Assembly: GCA_963682175.1 (NCBI GenBank)
Contig: OY821770.1
Span: forward strand, 12,120,501-12,184,500
From: Triglochin maritima
Taxonomy: Eukaryota; Streptophyta; Magnoliopsida; Alismatales; Juncaginaceae
Length of the DNA: 64,000 bases
Direction: 5' to 3'
The notes beneath the pieces were generated by a model. The model searched no databases. It was not told where the DNA came from and saw nothing but the letters and a program-made list of their open reading frames with translations. A program made the position numbers and the translations under genes. This document shows, one piece after another, positions 1 through 11,537 of this stretch (within the stretch, counting starts at the first letter, position 1; each line of letters opens with the position of its first letter).

Positions 1-1662
1 TTCTCATTTAATTTTGGGATTTCACCATCCAAAATATGAGATAGTTTTTCAAACCTCAACACGATATTAAGATTGAGTTGCCATTTCATGAAGTTTGAGC
101 CATCATTTTGCAAAGGGTTCTTTTCGATCATAGATCGCACAATTGGTTGGATATTTGACATTTCTACAAAATAAATTATATAGGTTTTAATGCCAATTTT
201 ATGTTTTAATACATACATATATATATATCGAATATGATGTAAATACTACAAATAAAATCTTGCCCGTAAATGCAGTAATCCAAGATCCCATCAATTGTAA
301 TATAGACTAGCTAAGGGCTATCGAATACATTACAACATCAAGGTAAGAAAAACATTTTCTAATCACAACCTTTTTGAATTTTAGCAACATTTAGCATCTT
401 CAAACTTTTGTGACTCTTGTCGTTTTAATTATGAGGGAATGCGACCTATCCTCGTAAGAAAAACTTTTTCCCAAAACCGAGCGAGGGCTCTAGGTAATGT
501 TAAGAAAACTTATTTTCATTTGATACGAGATACGTTTATCTATTGTATTCACAACTAAACATACTTGGGGTTCACTAGGGTGAAACACACCTCATATATT
601 TAATTGTGGCACAACAACAGACAACCTTTATATCTCCCACTATTCCCAAAGATAGAGGGAGCTATCTCCCGCTAAGGGCGAGCAGAGTATCCCTCGATCA
701 ATGGCTGCTAGTGGATGAAATAAGAAGGAAGAATTAATCTTAATTTTTGTTGGACAATTTCATTTATCAACATGTGATTTTGAATTTTAGTTTATCATGC
801 ATATTAAAATTTATACACATCCTAACATTCACCATTCATCACATGCATAGCAGAAATTATAAAAACAGAAATTAAACATTCACACAATCCACATCGCGTG
901 AGTTTATATGTTCCCTTCGATCCTTGATCCTCGATCCCTGATCTTCGATCCTCGATCGATGCGCTACAGCGGCGACTTCCTCTTGCACCGGAGATGTAGA
1001 TTTTACAAAAAATAAACATGCTCCTCACATTCGATAAAACCGACTAGTGCAAGTCCTATGTAAAAACCTCTCATATGCAAATGCAACTATCTAAAAGACG
1101 GAAATAGAGAGAATTTTGGCTTTTACATACACAAGCCCCTGTATTATAATAATAACATACATTCATAGCTTCTGATTTGGAACATATAAACCCACAATTC
1201 CTACATATACAATTCGAGCATCCATGCACGCAATATCGCTATAAACTATGCAATCTAGTTTATCAAGCATCTAGAATCTCAAACAATTCTTTGAAAAACG
1301 TTTTGAAATCCATTAAAAAACATTTTTCATGCATCCATAGTTCAAAAAATTAATTATGAACCGCTGTCCATCCAATTTCCAATGGAAAGATGAATCGCAG
1401 TTTTTCGGTTTTGTTGATTCTCTTACAAAATAATCGTTTATACTTAAAACGAAATTATTGCAAGTTAGACTTATGTCTAAATCATAATTCTAATAATTAC
1501 ATGCCATGTTTTAAATATTCAAAACATTTAAAACGAATTATTACAAGAATTATTTCAGCAAAACATTTAAAGACCGAAAAACCGGTAAAACGAATTGTCT
1601 AAATCCTAGATGGTAAACTAAATTTGTTTACAACCATAAATCATAAGAAAATTGAACCCTAT
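1..1662 (-). mobile_element. Internal 5' region of a minus-strand Copia-type element (family A), non-coding
   Basis: This stretch lies directly downstream, on the minus strand, of the primer binding site at 1663-1674 and the 5' LTR at 1676-3721. It should therefore be the leader and start of the internal region of that element, which runs off the left edge of the window. I find no gag-like reading frame: the ORFs here are short and have no recognisable motif. The element may be non-autonomous, or its gag may begin beyond position 1. The only internal structure I see is a short tandem repeat near 917-960. Confidence 0.6.
917..960. repeat. Imperfect tandem repeat of GATCCTC-type units
   Basis: Five to six imperfect copies of a unit resembling CGATCCTCGATC (variants TTGATCC, CCTGATC, TTCGATC) follow one another. 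It is a small minisatellite inside the internal region of the leftmost retroelement. I see no function for it. Confidence 0.6.
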
Positions 1663-1674
1663 GCTCTGATACCA
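1663..1674 (-). other. Primer binding site complementary to initiator tRNA-Met
   Basis: Read on the minus strand this is TGGTATCAGAGC, the classical plant retrotransposon primer binding site for initiator tRNA-Met. It is one base from the LTR end at 1676. It fixes the element's orientation as minus strand and identifies 1676-3721 as the 5' LTR rather than a solo LTR. Confidence 0.9.
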
Positions 1675-2134
1675 CTGTAGGATTTCATGTTTAATTATAC
1701 ATATATATTTTTCGAATTTTTATGTATAATAAGGATCAATTTTCAATTTTCTAGAATTTATTGCATGCATCGGTTTGTTTTAACAAACTAGTTTCAAAAA
1801 CTCTATTAAAACAAACAAGAGCTCCGAAATTCATACCTAGAAGTTCTCAAAAACTTCTTGAAGATTCGGAGACGGTTGGGATGCTCCTCGCTGCGCCGGA
1901 TGCCTCCGAGTATTCACCAAACTCTAAACAAGATCGGAGAGAGGGAAGCTAGTCTCTCAATCTCCGATTGGGTTTAGAATCTAATTACTAACCCCTCTTT
2001 AGTTCCCTTTAGAAGTTGACCTCTGAAGAACTAAAACTAAACTTAAGAATTAAGGAATTTTCGTGGAGAATTATGGAGAGAGATTTTGCATAAGAAAAAT
2101 AATGAATTAATTAAGGAGGTAATGAGATAACCTT

Positions 2135-2144
2135 GTATTTATAG
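2135..2144 (-). promoter_or_regulatory. TATA box of LTR A (5' LTR)
   Basis: The minus strand reads CTATAAATAC. The same box is at the equivalent place in the other family A LTRs (5122-5130, 4543-4550 and 24421-24430), so it is the likely U3/R promoter of the element. Confidence 0.75.
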
Positions 2145-2324
2145 GTTCTCTCCAAATTACCTATTCATGTGCAACCTCTTGCCCATGATTCCATGTAAAA
2201 TTCCATCTAACCATCCATTATTTATTAATAAATAATCTTAGCCATGAATTAAATCAATTATGGACCAATTCCATGCATGATCTAATTAATTCTTAAATTA
2301 ATTTTGCATAAAACCGTCTGGACT

Positions 2325-2552
2325 GGTCGACCGTTACGAAGGTCCGGTCGACCGCTCGAACCCAATTTCGGTCGACCGTGCGAGATTCGGTCGACCGTTC
2401 TTAACGTAGAATATTTCATCGCAATGTTCGGTCGACCGACCGATAGATTTGGTCGACCGTTCTGAACAGACGAAAATTCCCTGTTATCGGTCGAGACACG
2501 TCCGGTCGACCGTGTACCTTCGGTCGACCGTTATCCATTAACCGGTCGACCG
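2325..2552. repeat. Array of GGTCGACCG palindromes in U3 of LTR A
   Basis: Nine exact copies of GGTCGACCG begin at 2325, 2346, 2370, 2389, 2430, 2451, 2504, 2522 and 2544. Seven of them extend to the 10-bp palindrome CGGTCGACCG. A degenerate copy begins at 2489. Most steps are 18-24 bp, and one is 41. The array ends 181 bp upstream of the LTR TATA box. It resembles a multi-site enhancer or protein-binding array, but the function is an inference. Confidence 0.9.
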
Positions 2553-3721
2553 TTTGCACAGTCTTGCAGACTTGTCAAATTTCGGTTTAACCCCTACAAA
2601 ATTTGACATTTCGGGATTAGTAATAAATTCACAACTTATGTAACATATTATCCTATGTAATGATCAATCATTGCACCCCATAATATTTACATCACATATG
2701 AATTTAATTTAGATTCTAATTATGTTATAAATCACAACATAATTTTGATTTTGCTTGTTCACCCCATGTGTCATATTTTCTACATGAAACCCGACACATC
2801 CTATGAACTCAAAATCCTCATTTCTTGTTTCCCAGTTTTGTGGTGTGACCTATGGGAGGATCTAAACTAAGTTGGCAGTGATATTAAGAGCTTAATATCA
2901 CAAGCTATAAGCGGTATCTAGCTACACATTATAGCTCCCAATTAGTTAGATGTCTTAATTCCACTCGAACCAAAACCCGATCCACTTAGTGATGGAGTGC
3001 ACCACTTGTGTCCGTCCCTTGCCTCATGATATTAAGAATACACACAAAGTAGTATTGTGTCATCTTTGTATTAGTATTCATTTCTTGATCTCTTTAAGCT
3101 AGTTATAAATATGTGACTTAACTCAAATCACATTGTGCACATTATAACTTTGCTTTATCAAGGGGCCCACTAATATCATCACTCAATTAAGAGGGGCAAT
3201 GATAGTCTTTTGACTAACTATCTTCTCCAACAAAAGTTGTACTTAACCAACCAATGCCTTTGCACTACACTGATCGATAGTTCAAGACACTGATCTAATT
3301 AAGTATTCCTTAAGTGATTAGATATAAGTCTCATATCAAAGGACCAAAGACACAGTAAAATATTAATGACACAGAAACACATTTCTATAATATTTTACTT
3401 ATTAGGTCTATTCAGTATACAAAAGTAATGTTTTCCTCTTTTGCATACCCGTGTCGTCACTCACTTGTAGAGCTACAATGATCTATGACCAACACGACAA
3501 TCTTAACTCGGTAATTAATGTCCCATGTTAATTACCATGATTGCGAATATCTTTTGTTTTATGCAAACCAATATCTTTCAGAGCTCTACGGTTAAGGACC
3601 AAGAGCCTCTTCCTTAACACTTTTAAAAGACGAATAACATAAACAAGGAATAAAATGATTTCTCATTCAATTCATAATAATTGACATTTAAAAGTAAAAC
3701 TTTTAGAACACATTCCCTTCA

Positions 3722-4090
3722 CAGTAGACGTTAGGATGTTCTATGGAATTGTCCAGACGGAGGACCGAATGACATTCGGTTGACCGAAATGCCTTGGATC
3801 GGTTTTGGATTTTACTCCAGCAGCCGCATTTGAATCTTGCCTTAGAGCCCAATTAAACTTTTCCATTTTTGGATGACCGAACTCCTTTTGGTAAATCGAT
3901 TCCTTCTTGGCATTTGACGCGCAATGGCTATTTACACGAGGCACAAGATCGTTCCCTTCAACGATCATTTATTTAAGCATAACTGTCAGCGCAAAATTCA
4001 CGCTAACTTTGGTCATCCGAATAGTCTGCGGTCAACCGAACTTGTGTAATCAGAGTCCGACCTATTCTTATTGTCCACCTTGAAACGTTG
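3722..4090. other. Unassigned fragment with degenerate GGTTGACC motifs
   Basis: This segment lies between the 5' LTR A and the older LTR A copy. It has no coding potential I recognise. It carries relatives of the palindrome (GGTTGACCGA near 3779, GGATGACCGA near 3873, GGTCATCCGA near 4012, GGTCAACCGA near 4031). It is therefore probably a fragment of another LTR carrying the array, cut by the neighbouring insertion. Confidence 0.4.
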
Positions 4091-4659
4091 TGTTCGATTT
4101 TGTGCCATATGCTTGTATATATATTTTTAAATTTTTATACACAAGCCGGATCAACTTTTATATTTTTCAACAATTTAATGTACAAGACTTACTATAGCAT
4201 TTCAATATGATGTATACTACATAATAATGAAATGTATTGATTGAATTATACCTGAAAAGGATTATCAAACCCTTTTAACCAATCGGAAGTCGGATTGCAC
4301 GTCTGATTGCCTCGGAATTTCCTCAAGTGTTCACCAAACACTAAACAAGATTAGAGAGATCGAAACTAGCCAATCAATCACTAATTGAATTTATAATCTA
4401 GCTAATAACCCCTTCAATTTTCCAAAGAATTTAATCTTCAGCACTTTAATTAATCTAGAGACTTTTCGGATGGAAGAGATGGAGAAAAATATGGAGATGA
4501 GAGAATTTTGCATTAATTAACAAAAGGGATGGAGGAGTGACCTATTTATAGGGCATCCTCAAACCCACCTCATGTATAAACTACTTACCTATGATCTCTT
4601 GTTAATTTCTCCTCTAACCCAATCATATTTTGACACATCATCAACACATACCCTCCTTT

Positions 4660-6729
4660 TGTAGGATTTCATGTTTGATTGTACATATATATTTTCAAAA
4701 ATTTTATGCACCATAAGGATCATTCATATATTTTCTACGATTTGTTTTTCATGCATGCATCGGTTTGTTTCAATGATTGCTTAAAACACATCAAAACAAA
4801 CATTGGGCTCCGAAATTCATACCTAGAAGATCTCTAAAACTTCTTGAAGATCCAGAGACACTGAGGATGCTTGTTGCTGCGCCGGATGCCCCCCGAGTAT
4901 TCACCAAACTCTAAACAAGATCAGAGAGAGAAGAGCTAGCATCTCAATCTCCAATAGGGTTTAGAATCTAACTACTAACCCCTCTTTAGTTCCCTTGAGA
5001 AGAAGATCTCTGAAAACTAAAACTAAACTCAAGAAATTAATGGAAATTCGTGGAGAATTATGGAGAGAGATGTTTGCACAAGAAGAAAATGAATTAATTA
5101 ACAAGGTAATGAGATAAACTTGTATTTATAAGTTCTCTCCAAATTACCTATTCATGTGCAACCTCTTGCCCTTGATTTCATGCAAACTTCCATCTAAGCA
5201 TCCATTATTTGCTAACAAATAATCTTAGCCACGAATTAAATCAGTTATGGACCAATTCCATGCATGATCTAATTAATTCTTAAATTTATTCTGCAGTAAC
5301 CGTCTGAATCGGTCGACCGTGTTGGAGGTTCGGTCGACCGTTTAGACCAAGTTTCGGTCGACTGTTCATAAACTCGGTCGATCGTACGTAACAAAATTAT
5401 TTCATCGTAATGTTCGGTCGACCGACCGATAAACTTCGGTCTACCGAAAACGAACAGTAGAAATTCTCGTTACGATTGAGACACATCCGGTCGACCGTGC
5501 AACATTTCGGTCGACCGTGCAACATTCGGTCGACCGTGTACGGTTTAGCGGTCAACCGTTTTCGCACAGTACTGCAGACTCGTCAAATTTCGGTTTAACC
5601 CCTACAAAATTTGACATTTCGGGATTAGTAGTAAGTTCACAACTTATGTAACATATTATCCTATGTAATGATTAATCATTACACCCCATAATATTTACAT
5701 CACATATGAATTTAATTTAGATTCTAATTATGTTATTATTCATAACATAATTTTGATTTCGCTTGTTCACCACATGTGTCATATTTTCTACATGAAACCC
5801 GACACACCTTATGAACTCAAAATCCCCATTTCTTATTTCCCAGTTTTGTGGTGTGACCTATGGGAGGATCTAAACTAAGTTGACAGTGATATTAAGAGCT
5901 TAATATCACAAGCTATAAGCGGTATCTAGCTACACATTATAGCTCCCAATTAGTTAGATGTCTTAATTCCACTCGAACCAAAACCTGATCCATTTAGTGA
6001 TGGAGTGCACCACTTGTGTCTGTCTCTTGCCTCATGATATTAAGAATACACACAAAGTAGTATTGTGTTATCTTTGTATTAGTATTCATTTCTTGATCTT
6101 TTTAAGCTAGTTATAAATATGTGACTTAACTCAAATCACACTGTGCACATTATAACTTTGCTTTATCAATGGGCCCACTAATATCATAACTCAATTAAGA
6201 TGGGCAATGATAATCTTTTGAGTAACTATCTTCTCCAACAAAAGTCATACTTAACCAACCAATGCATTTATACTACACTCATCGATAGCTCAAGACACTA
6301 GTCTAATTAAGCAATTCTTAAGTGATCAGATATAAGTCTCATATCAAAGGACCAAAGACACAGTAAAACACCAATGACACAGAAAACACAATTCTATAAT
6401 ATTTTACTTATTAGGTCTATTCAGTATACAAAAGTAATATTTTCCTCTTTTGTGTACCCGTGTTGTCACTCACTTGTAGAGCTACAATGATCTATGACCA
6501 ACACGACAATCTTAACTCGGTAATTAATGTCTCATGTTAATTACCATGATTGCGAATATCTTTTGTTTATGTAAACCAATATCTTTTAGAGCTCTACGGT
6601 TAAGGACCAAGAGTCTCTTCCTTAACACTTCTAAAAGACGAATAACATAAACAAGGAACAAAATAATTTCTCATTCAATTCATAATAATTGACATTTAAA
6701 AGTAAAACTTTTAGAACACATTCCCTTCA
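4660..6729 (-). mobile_element. Solo LTR of Copia family A with 5-bp TSD CCTTT
   Basis: A 2,070-bp LTR almost identical in layout to 1676-3721. It is flanked by the direct repeat CCTTT (4655-4659 and 6730-6734). There is no primer binding site next to it and no internal region, so it is a solo LTR left by LTR-LTR recombination. It interrupts an older LTR of the same family. The TATA box is at 5122-5130 on the minus strand and the palindrome array at 5311-5558. Confidence 0.92.
5311..5558. repeat. GGTCGACCG palindrome array in the U3 of the solo LTR
   Basis: Sites begin at 5311, 5332, 5356, 5376, 5416, 5438, 5489, 5509, 5528 and 5550. Exact GGTCGACCG copies are at 5311, 5332, 5416, 5489, 5509 and 5528. 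The rest are one-base or two-base variants (GGTCGACTG, GGTCGATCG, GGTCTACCG, GGTCAACCG). Spacing (21, 24, 20, 40, 22, 51, 20, 19, 22) tracks the array in the 5' LTR. The first site is 181 bp upstream of the TATA box. Confidence 0.9.
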
Positions 6730-6806
6730 CCTTTGACCAACTTGGATAAAATTCAGCCCATGATCAACAAAAATCTCTTATTAATATGTGCAAAGAGTGG
6801 GCAAAC

Positions 6807-7030
6807 GGTCGATCGAAAAACCTAGTCGGTCGACCGTTCCATTACCTAGAAAAGTTCTGATAATTTCGATTGGACTACGCTACACATTGGTCGATTGTTC
6901 CCTTATTAAGAAAGTTCCTGATAATTTTGGTTGATCGTTTCCACGCCGATCAACTGTTCTCCTACTAAGATACGCTCCTAATAATTTTGGTTGAACCACG
7001 CATCCATTCGATCTCTATCCGGTCTACCGT
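6807..7030. repeat. Decayed palindrome array of the older LTR A
   Basis: GGTCGATCG at 6807 and GGTCGACCG at 6828 are followed by strongly decayed copies (GGTCGATTG, GGTTGATCG, GGTCTACCG) up to about 7030. With the inserted solo LTR and one TSD copy removed, the first site lies about 182 bp from the old TATA box at 4543-4550, the same distance as in the young copies. Confidence 0.7.
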
Positions 7031-8171
7031 TTTCCTCTGTTTTTGTCTTTCACAAATTTTGGATTAACATCCAACAAAATTTTAGCTTTGGGGTTTTAGT
7101 AAATTTATATGTTATAATGTTGCGGATCATATTATATCATGTAATATATTATCATATATAATATCAAAACATTATATCCCATCGTATATAAATCTTATAC
7201 AAATTTATTTGTTATTCTAACTATGTTGTAATTACAACATATTGATTTTATCATTTTACCATCTGTATATTATTTATATCATATGAAATTCAATACATCA
7301 TATAAAATATAAAATTATATTTCTTGTTTCCCAGATTTGTGGTGTAACCTATATGAGGATCTAAGTTATGTTGACAATGATATAAACATTTTATATCACA
7401 AACTATAAGTGGTATCCAGCTACACATTGTAGTTACCCAAATAACAAATATGTTTTGTTCACTCAAACCGAACATGATCCATTTAGCGATATAAGTAATA
7501 TCACTTGTGTCTATCAATTTCCTCATGATATCATGAATATTATACAAAGTAAGAATGTGTCATCTTTGTATTATATATTCTTTCTTGATCTCTTAAGATA
7601 ATTATAAATATATAAATATACATAAGTTACATTGTGCACATTATAATTTTGCTTTATCAATGAGATCATTAATATCATCACTCAAGTCAAAATGGACAAT
7701 GATAATCTTTTGACATATCATCTTTTTCGGCATAAGTCATGTATAGTCATCTATTATCTTTATCACTATACGTAATAATAGATTTTGATAATAATCGAAT
7801 TATACACTTCTCATGTGAAAAGATATAGGTCTCATATCTTAGGATTCAAAGACACAATGAAAACATTAATGACACAAACACAATTCCATAATGTTTCATT
7901 TTTAGGTCAATTCAATATATGAAAGAAATCACTTTTCATTTTATATACTCTTGTTAAATACTTGTAGAACTACGATATCCTTTAAGCAACATGATAATCT
8001 TGTCTCGGTAATTAATGTCTCATGTTAATCACCATGATTGTGAATTACTTTTGATTTATGTAAACCATTATCTTTTAGAGCTCTACATTAATCGAGGAAC
8101 AAAATGTTTATACTTTAAATTCAAAATAAAAGACATATAAAAGTAAACTTTTAGAACACATATTCCTTTCA

Positions 8172-8182
8172 ATCTCCCACTT
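8172..8182 (-). other. Polypurine tract of the degraded Copia element
   Basis: The minus strand reads AAGTGGGAGAT directly before the LTR start TGAAAGG. This is a typical plant copia polypurine tract, the plus-strand DNA primer. It joins the coding remnant at 8234-9300 to the older LTR. Confidence 0.8.
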
Positions 8183-8233
8183 GTTATGAAAGTTTTCTTT
8201 CACATACATTTACAATGTATAAAACTATAATAA

Positions 8234-9300
8234 CTAGGGTAACCCTCTCATTCGCTCATCAAACCACTCTACATGGTTCTTTAAACTCATGGACTCGAAA
8301 TGCATTTCTCCTTTTGCTTGAGATAAAGGTTTGGTGAATGTATCAGTTGTGTTGTTGTTTGTGGCTACCCATAATAAATTCATTTTGCCTTCGTTGATGA
8401 AATCACGGGTGACAAAATACTTGTGATCCATGTATTTCACATTGTGATGTGATTTAGGATCCTTGATCTGCGAGATAGATGCGTTATTATTGGGAAAAAA
8501 CTCTTTGGGTCCCTCACTCGAGAGAACTACTCCAAGCTCTTCAAGACACTTCTTAATCCACACTCCTTCATTGCTCGCTTCAGTGACAGTCATCACTTCT
8601 GAAGTGGTGGTTGAGTCAGCTGTAGTGGTTTGTTTCCAGCTACACCAACTCAAGCGCAACTCCACCATTCAGAAGAAAGACATATCCTGATTGAGACCTC
8701 TTATCGTCTGGATCACTCATAAAACTCGCATCCGAGTAGCCCTCGGGTACTAGCTCTCTTTGTGGTTCATAAACAAGAAACTTATTTTTGGTCCGGTTAA
8801 GGTACCTCAGAATATTCTTGACCGCAGTCCAATGATCAAGACCTGCGTTGGATTGGTTACGGCTTGTCACACTCGGAGAATACAGGACATCGGGTCTTGT
8901 GCAAGTCATCGTGTATATGATCGATCATATTGCGGAAGCATAAGGAATGTCTTCCATGTACTCTAAGTCTTCATGTGATGTTGCACACTGAGACTTCTTG
9001 AGTTTCATACTCATACTCAATGGCACATTGCCCTTTTTTGGAGTTATTCATATTGAACATTTCCAAGACCCTGTCAATGTATGTGCGTTGACTTAGGTCA
9101 ATGAGTCTAGTGGATCTATCTATATATATCTTGATTCCCAAGATGTATTGAGCATCACCCATGTATTTCATTGAAAAATTACAGATTTCAATGAATTTCT
9201 CGTTTGCTCTAGCAAAGGGATATGATTTCTCATGAGGAATATGTCATCAATATACAATATCAGAAACACTATTATGTTGATCTCGACCCAAATGGAGATT
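8234..9300 (-). pseudogene. Ty1/copia polyprotein remnant: end of reverse transcriptase plus RNase H
   Basis: Four minus-strand reading-frame blocks together give the C-terminal third of a copia polyprotein. The first (9168-9300) holds the reverse-transcriptase active-site block ILYIDDIFLM. The next (8971-9171) holds MGDAQYILGIKI, and 8640-8909 holds TRPDVLY, ILRYLNRT and the RNase H aspartate block YSDASF. The last (8234-8668) holds TTTADSTT, GVWIKKCLEELG and the terminal DTFTKPLSQAKGEMH. The blocks are in family order but separated by frameshifts, and everything upstream of the RT active site (gag, protease, integrase) is missing past about 9300. The remnant ends next to a polypurine tract and the older LTR A, which makes family A a Copia lineage. 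It is not functional. Confidence 0.9.
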
Positions 9301-10218
9301 GGATAGTGGAACCGTAAGGGGGGCTCGGAGGATCGAGCATGGCTTGCAAGGACGACCATGACCGGGTGCGGTGTCGAACTTCTATAATTTCGGCGTCCAA
9401 TTGTGGTTTGCTTGTCATTTACACTAATCCCTTATTTATTGTTTTAATACCGCATTTAGATTATAATTAAAGGGTCATCGATCCTAACATATTATACCAA
9501 AAGCAGTCTTTCTTCAAATCACTATCATCCATTATCACCAAACCCTACATCCAACGAACCTTATCTCTTTTCATTCTCTTATCAATATTCTCTTCTTTAC
9601 TGTTTCACCATTTTCTTCCTCTCCATGTTTTCAAGGATTTTTCAGCCGCAAACACAGACCTCTCCTCCCTTTCTTAATCTTCTTACAAAGTTCGTAGTAT
9701 GCTTTTGTTTTCCTTTCGCTAAGAATCTTTGGTTTCGCAAACAACAACAAAAAGTTATCTTCACCTATTATGCTACTTCTTTTTAGTTTTAAAGGCATTT
9801 TAACTCTGATCTTGAGCTTTTTAAAGCAAGATCCTCTTGATCTCCGCGCATTATATCTGGTTTTTGCTCCGTTCTTGATCTGCAAGATCTGATCTTGGGC
9901 TTGTGAGTAAGAATCTTTGTTAAATGCTAGACTTTTTCTTTGCTTGGGGCCAAAATCTGCTCCTAGAACCTGACTTCCCACAACCTCATCCACCCACACT
10001 CTGGTGTGATAATTTGGGCACAAAGTACCTTGCCTCCAATCCCATCTTCCATGCATAAACCAAACTAGACTTTCACTTTTTCCGAGAACGTGTCGTGGAA
10101 AAGAAGTTACAAGTCAAATTCATCTCCAGGTTATATCTTGACTAAGTTGCTCTCCTCCCGGCGATTCGAACTACTTCGATCCAAGCTCAACGTGGACGCC
10201 TCACCGATGAGGGGGCGT
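9301..10218. other. No recognisable gene; probable retroelement debris
   Basis: This lies between the truncated copia remnant and an LTR-like segment at 10219. A 141-codon minus-strand ORF (9631-10056) has no motif I recognise. The plus strand ends with GATGAGGGGGCG before TGTTAAGG, which resembles a polypurine tract followed by an LTR start. The segment may therefore be the 3' internal end of a plus-strand retroelement. Confidence 0.35.
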
Positions 10219-10470
10219 GTTAAGGACCCAAAATCTACCTCTCCAATATAAACAACCCATTATGCCCAGAACATTCTAATTGTCTAAGAAGCAATATATT
10301 GTTCTTGTTACATACTATTTCCAATCTTGTAATAATTAGCCTTAGTTATTCCCACCTTGTCCATTATATAATTTGTATTCTACAATCCAACTATAATTAC
10401 ATATGTTTCTCAATAATAAAAAGTTGAGGAGATATCATTTTCCTTGTTTTAAATTCAACAGTTTTTATTC
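10219..10470 (+). mobile_element. Possible short 3' LTR (plus strand)
   Basis: This 252-bp segment starts TGTTAAGGACCC after a purine-rich tract and ends AAATTCAACA, so it has TG...CA ends of LTR type. It is AT-rich with poly(A)-signal-like AATAAT near its end. There is no partner LTR or TSD in view, so this is a tentative call. Confidence 0.4.
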
Positions 10471-11081
10471 CAATACCCCCGACACGGTCGAGGACATAAT
10501 ACAAGGCTTCATGGTGTGACTCCGAGGAGGAATGGATGCATACGTGGATCCCCAACGAAACCAATTTCATGGTGTTGGGATGCCCCAATCCCGTCTTTTA
10601 CCATTGTCACTTTCATATTCTCGGTTATAATGGAACATTTGGCGTTTTCATTCAACCCGAGCAAATATACGTGGAAGGTGCTCGACAATCCCAAGAGAAT
10701 CGAGTTCGAGTTCGAGTTCGAGTTCGAACCGAATGTTAGTTAGCTACTTGTTGGAGTTCGATGGCAAGCTTTACTCCGTCTTCACTCAATATCTTGACAC
10801 GTCGGTGCTCGTCTGCAAATTGGAAATTTCTGACACGATATATCGGTGGGAGAAGTTGGATGGTTTGGGGAGCAAAATGTTGTTTCTTACTCGAAAACAA
10901 AGTGTTCTTCCTCAGCATCCACGGACCACGCTTTGTAATTCACGTTCAACTTAGTTGCTTTCAGAATTACCTTTTTTTCGAAGCCCAAAAGGATACTCGA
11001 TGTCATGAATCCACACAGGCAGATGAACATGTTTACTTCTCTTTTGAGGATTATTCTCAACTTAATGCATTAAATGTCTAA
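10471..11081 (+). pseudogene. DUF295/F-box-type protein fragment, frameshifted
   Basis: Three plus-strand frames succeed each other: 10516-10743, 10733-10954 and the tail of 10761-11081. Together they resemble the C-terminal DUF295 domain of plant F-box-like proteins. Seen are LAFSFNPSKYTWKVL, then SYLLEFDGKLYSVF, then YRWEKLDGLGSKMLFL, and after a last shift FFLSIHGPRFV. The order and spacing fit the family (strand with K/R..W, 'YLVE..G.L' and 'W..V..LG...LFL' blocks), which I compare from memory. The first break coincides with a GAGTTC repeat at 10702-10725. No F-box is seen upstream; the presumed LTR at 10219-10470 abuts the 5' side. Non-functional remnant. Confidence 0.6.
10702..10725 (+). 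repeat. Hexanucleotide repeat (GAGTTC)4
   Basis: Four perfect GAGTTC units lie in the reading frame of the DUF295 remnant (encoding a run of EF or RV residues depending on frame), directly before its first frameshift. The expansion probably relates to the loss of frame. Confidence 0.85.
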
Positions 11082-11243
11082 AATCTTATTATGATATTAC
11101 AGACTATTTTTTGCTCCACAATATTCATGTTCAGTTTGCAAGAGCAGATGTATTTTATAGTTAATTTCTTCTATTTCTGAACGTAGTTGAAAATGTCCTT
11201 GTCACCGTTGTACAACAATCTTCTATAGAAAATAGTTGGTGAA

Positions 11244-11537
11244 TGTTGTAAATATATCGGAGATTCTTGGAATTACACAAGCATAACTAGACAAGAGAAA
11301 ATGTATGTAAAGAGATAATTTAATTGTATTTCATTCTCTTCATCATCGATTACATGACACAACCTCATATATATACTCATAGAGATGTGTGCAAGTTACA
11401 AACATTCATAGTTTATACTTATTGAGATGTAAATATTTATGTAACTACAAGAGATGTTACAATACTCAAAAGAGAAGTTACAACAAGTTATAATGGTTAA
11501 AAGGTGAATCATTCATCACATGTATATTTTCATAACA
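11244..11537 (-). mobile_element. Short LTR (294 bp), probable 3' LTR of an old minus-strand retroelement
   Basis: On the minus strand it begins TGTTATGAAAATATAC and ends ATATATTTACAACA. It is preceded by a purine-rich tract ATCTAAGGGGAG (plus-strand 11538-11549), which looks like a polypurine tract. The element would extend to the right. Its body is broken up by the insertions at 13401, 15904 and 20705. A 60-bp relative of its inner end occurs at 25908. Confidence 0.6.

Larger units (their letters stand above)
1676..3721 (-). mobile_element. 5' LTR of Copia family A (minus strand)
   Basis: A 2,046-bp LTR. On the minus strand it starts TGAAGGGAATGTG and ends GAAATCCTACA, so it has the usual TG...CA ends, and the primer binding site follows at once. 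The sequence is nearly collinear with the solo LTRs at 4660-6729 (same strand) and 22758-24895 (opposite strand), which confirms both boundaries. A TATA box on the minus strand lies at 2135-2144, and the CGGTCGACCG palindrome array lies upstream of it at 2325-2552, in U3. The right flank starts CAGTA; the matching TSD would lie outside the window. I call the family Copia because the older relative at 4091-8171 is joined to a copia-type RT/RNase H. Confidence 0.88.
4091..8171 (-). mobile_element. Older 3' LTR of Copia family A, split by a solo LTR
   Basis: A diverged copy of LTR A occupies 4091-4659 and 6735-8171, about 2.0 kb once the inserted solo LTR and one copy of its 5-bp duplication are removed. 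On the minus strand it begins TGAAAGGAATATG right after a polypurine tract (8172-8182) and the copia RNase H region, so it is the 3' LTR of the degraded element at 8234-9300. A minus-strand TATA box is at 4543-4550. The palindromes of its U3 restart at 6807 after the insertion. Its divergence from the other copies shows it is the oldest family A member here. Confidence 0.8.

Noticed and set aside
2325..2552. CRISPR-like array (regular short repeats with different spacers)
   Set aside because: The repeat is only 9-10 bp and palindromic, the spacers are about 12 bp, there are no cas genes, and the host is a plant. It is an LTR motif array.
9631..10056. 141-codon minus-strand ORF
   Set aside because: No motif. 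It lies in retroelement debris and its surroundings suggest a plus-strand element instead.
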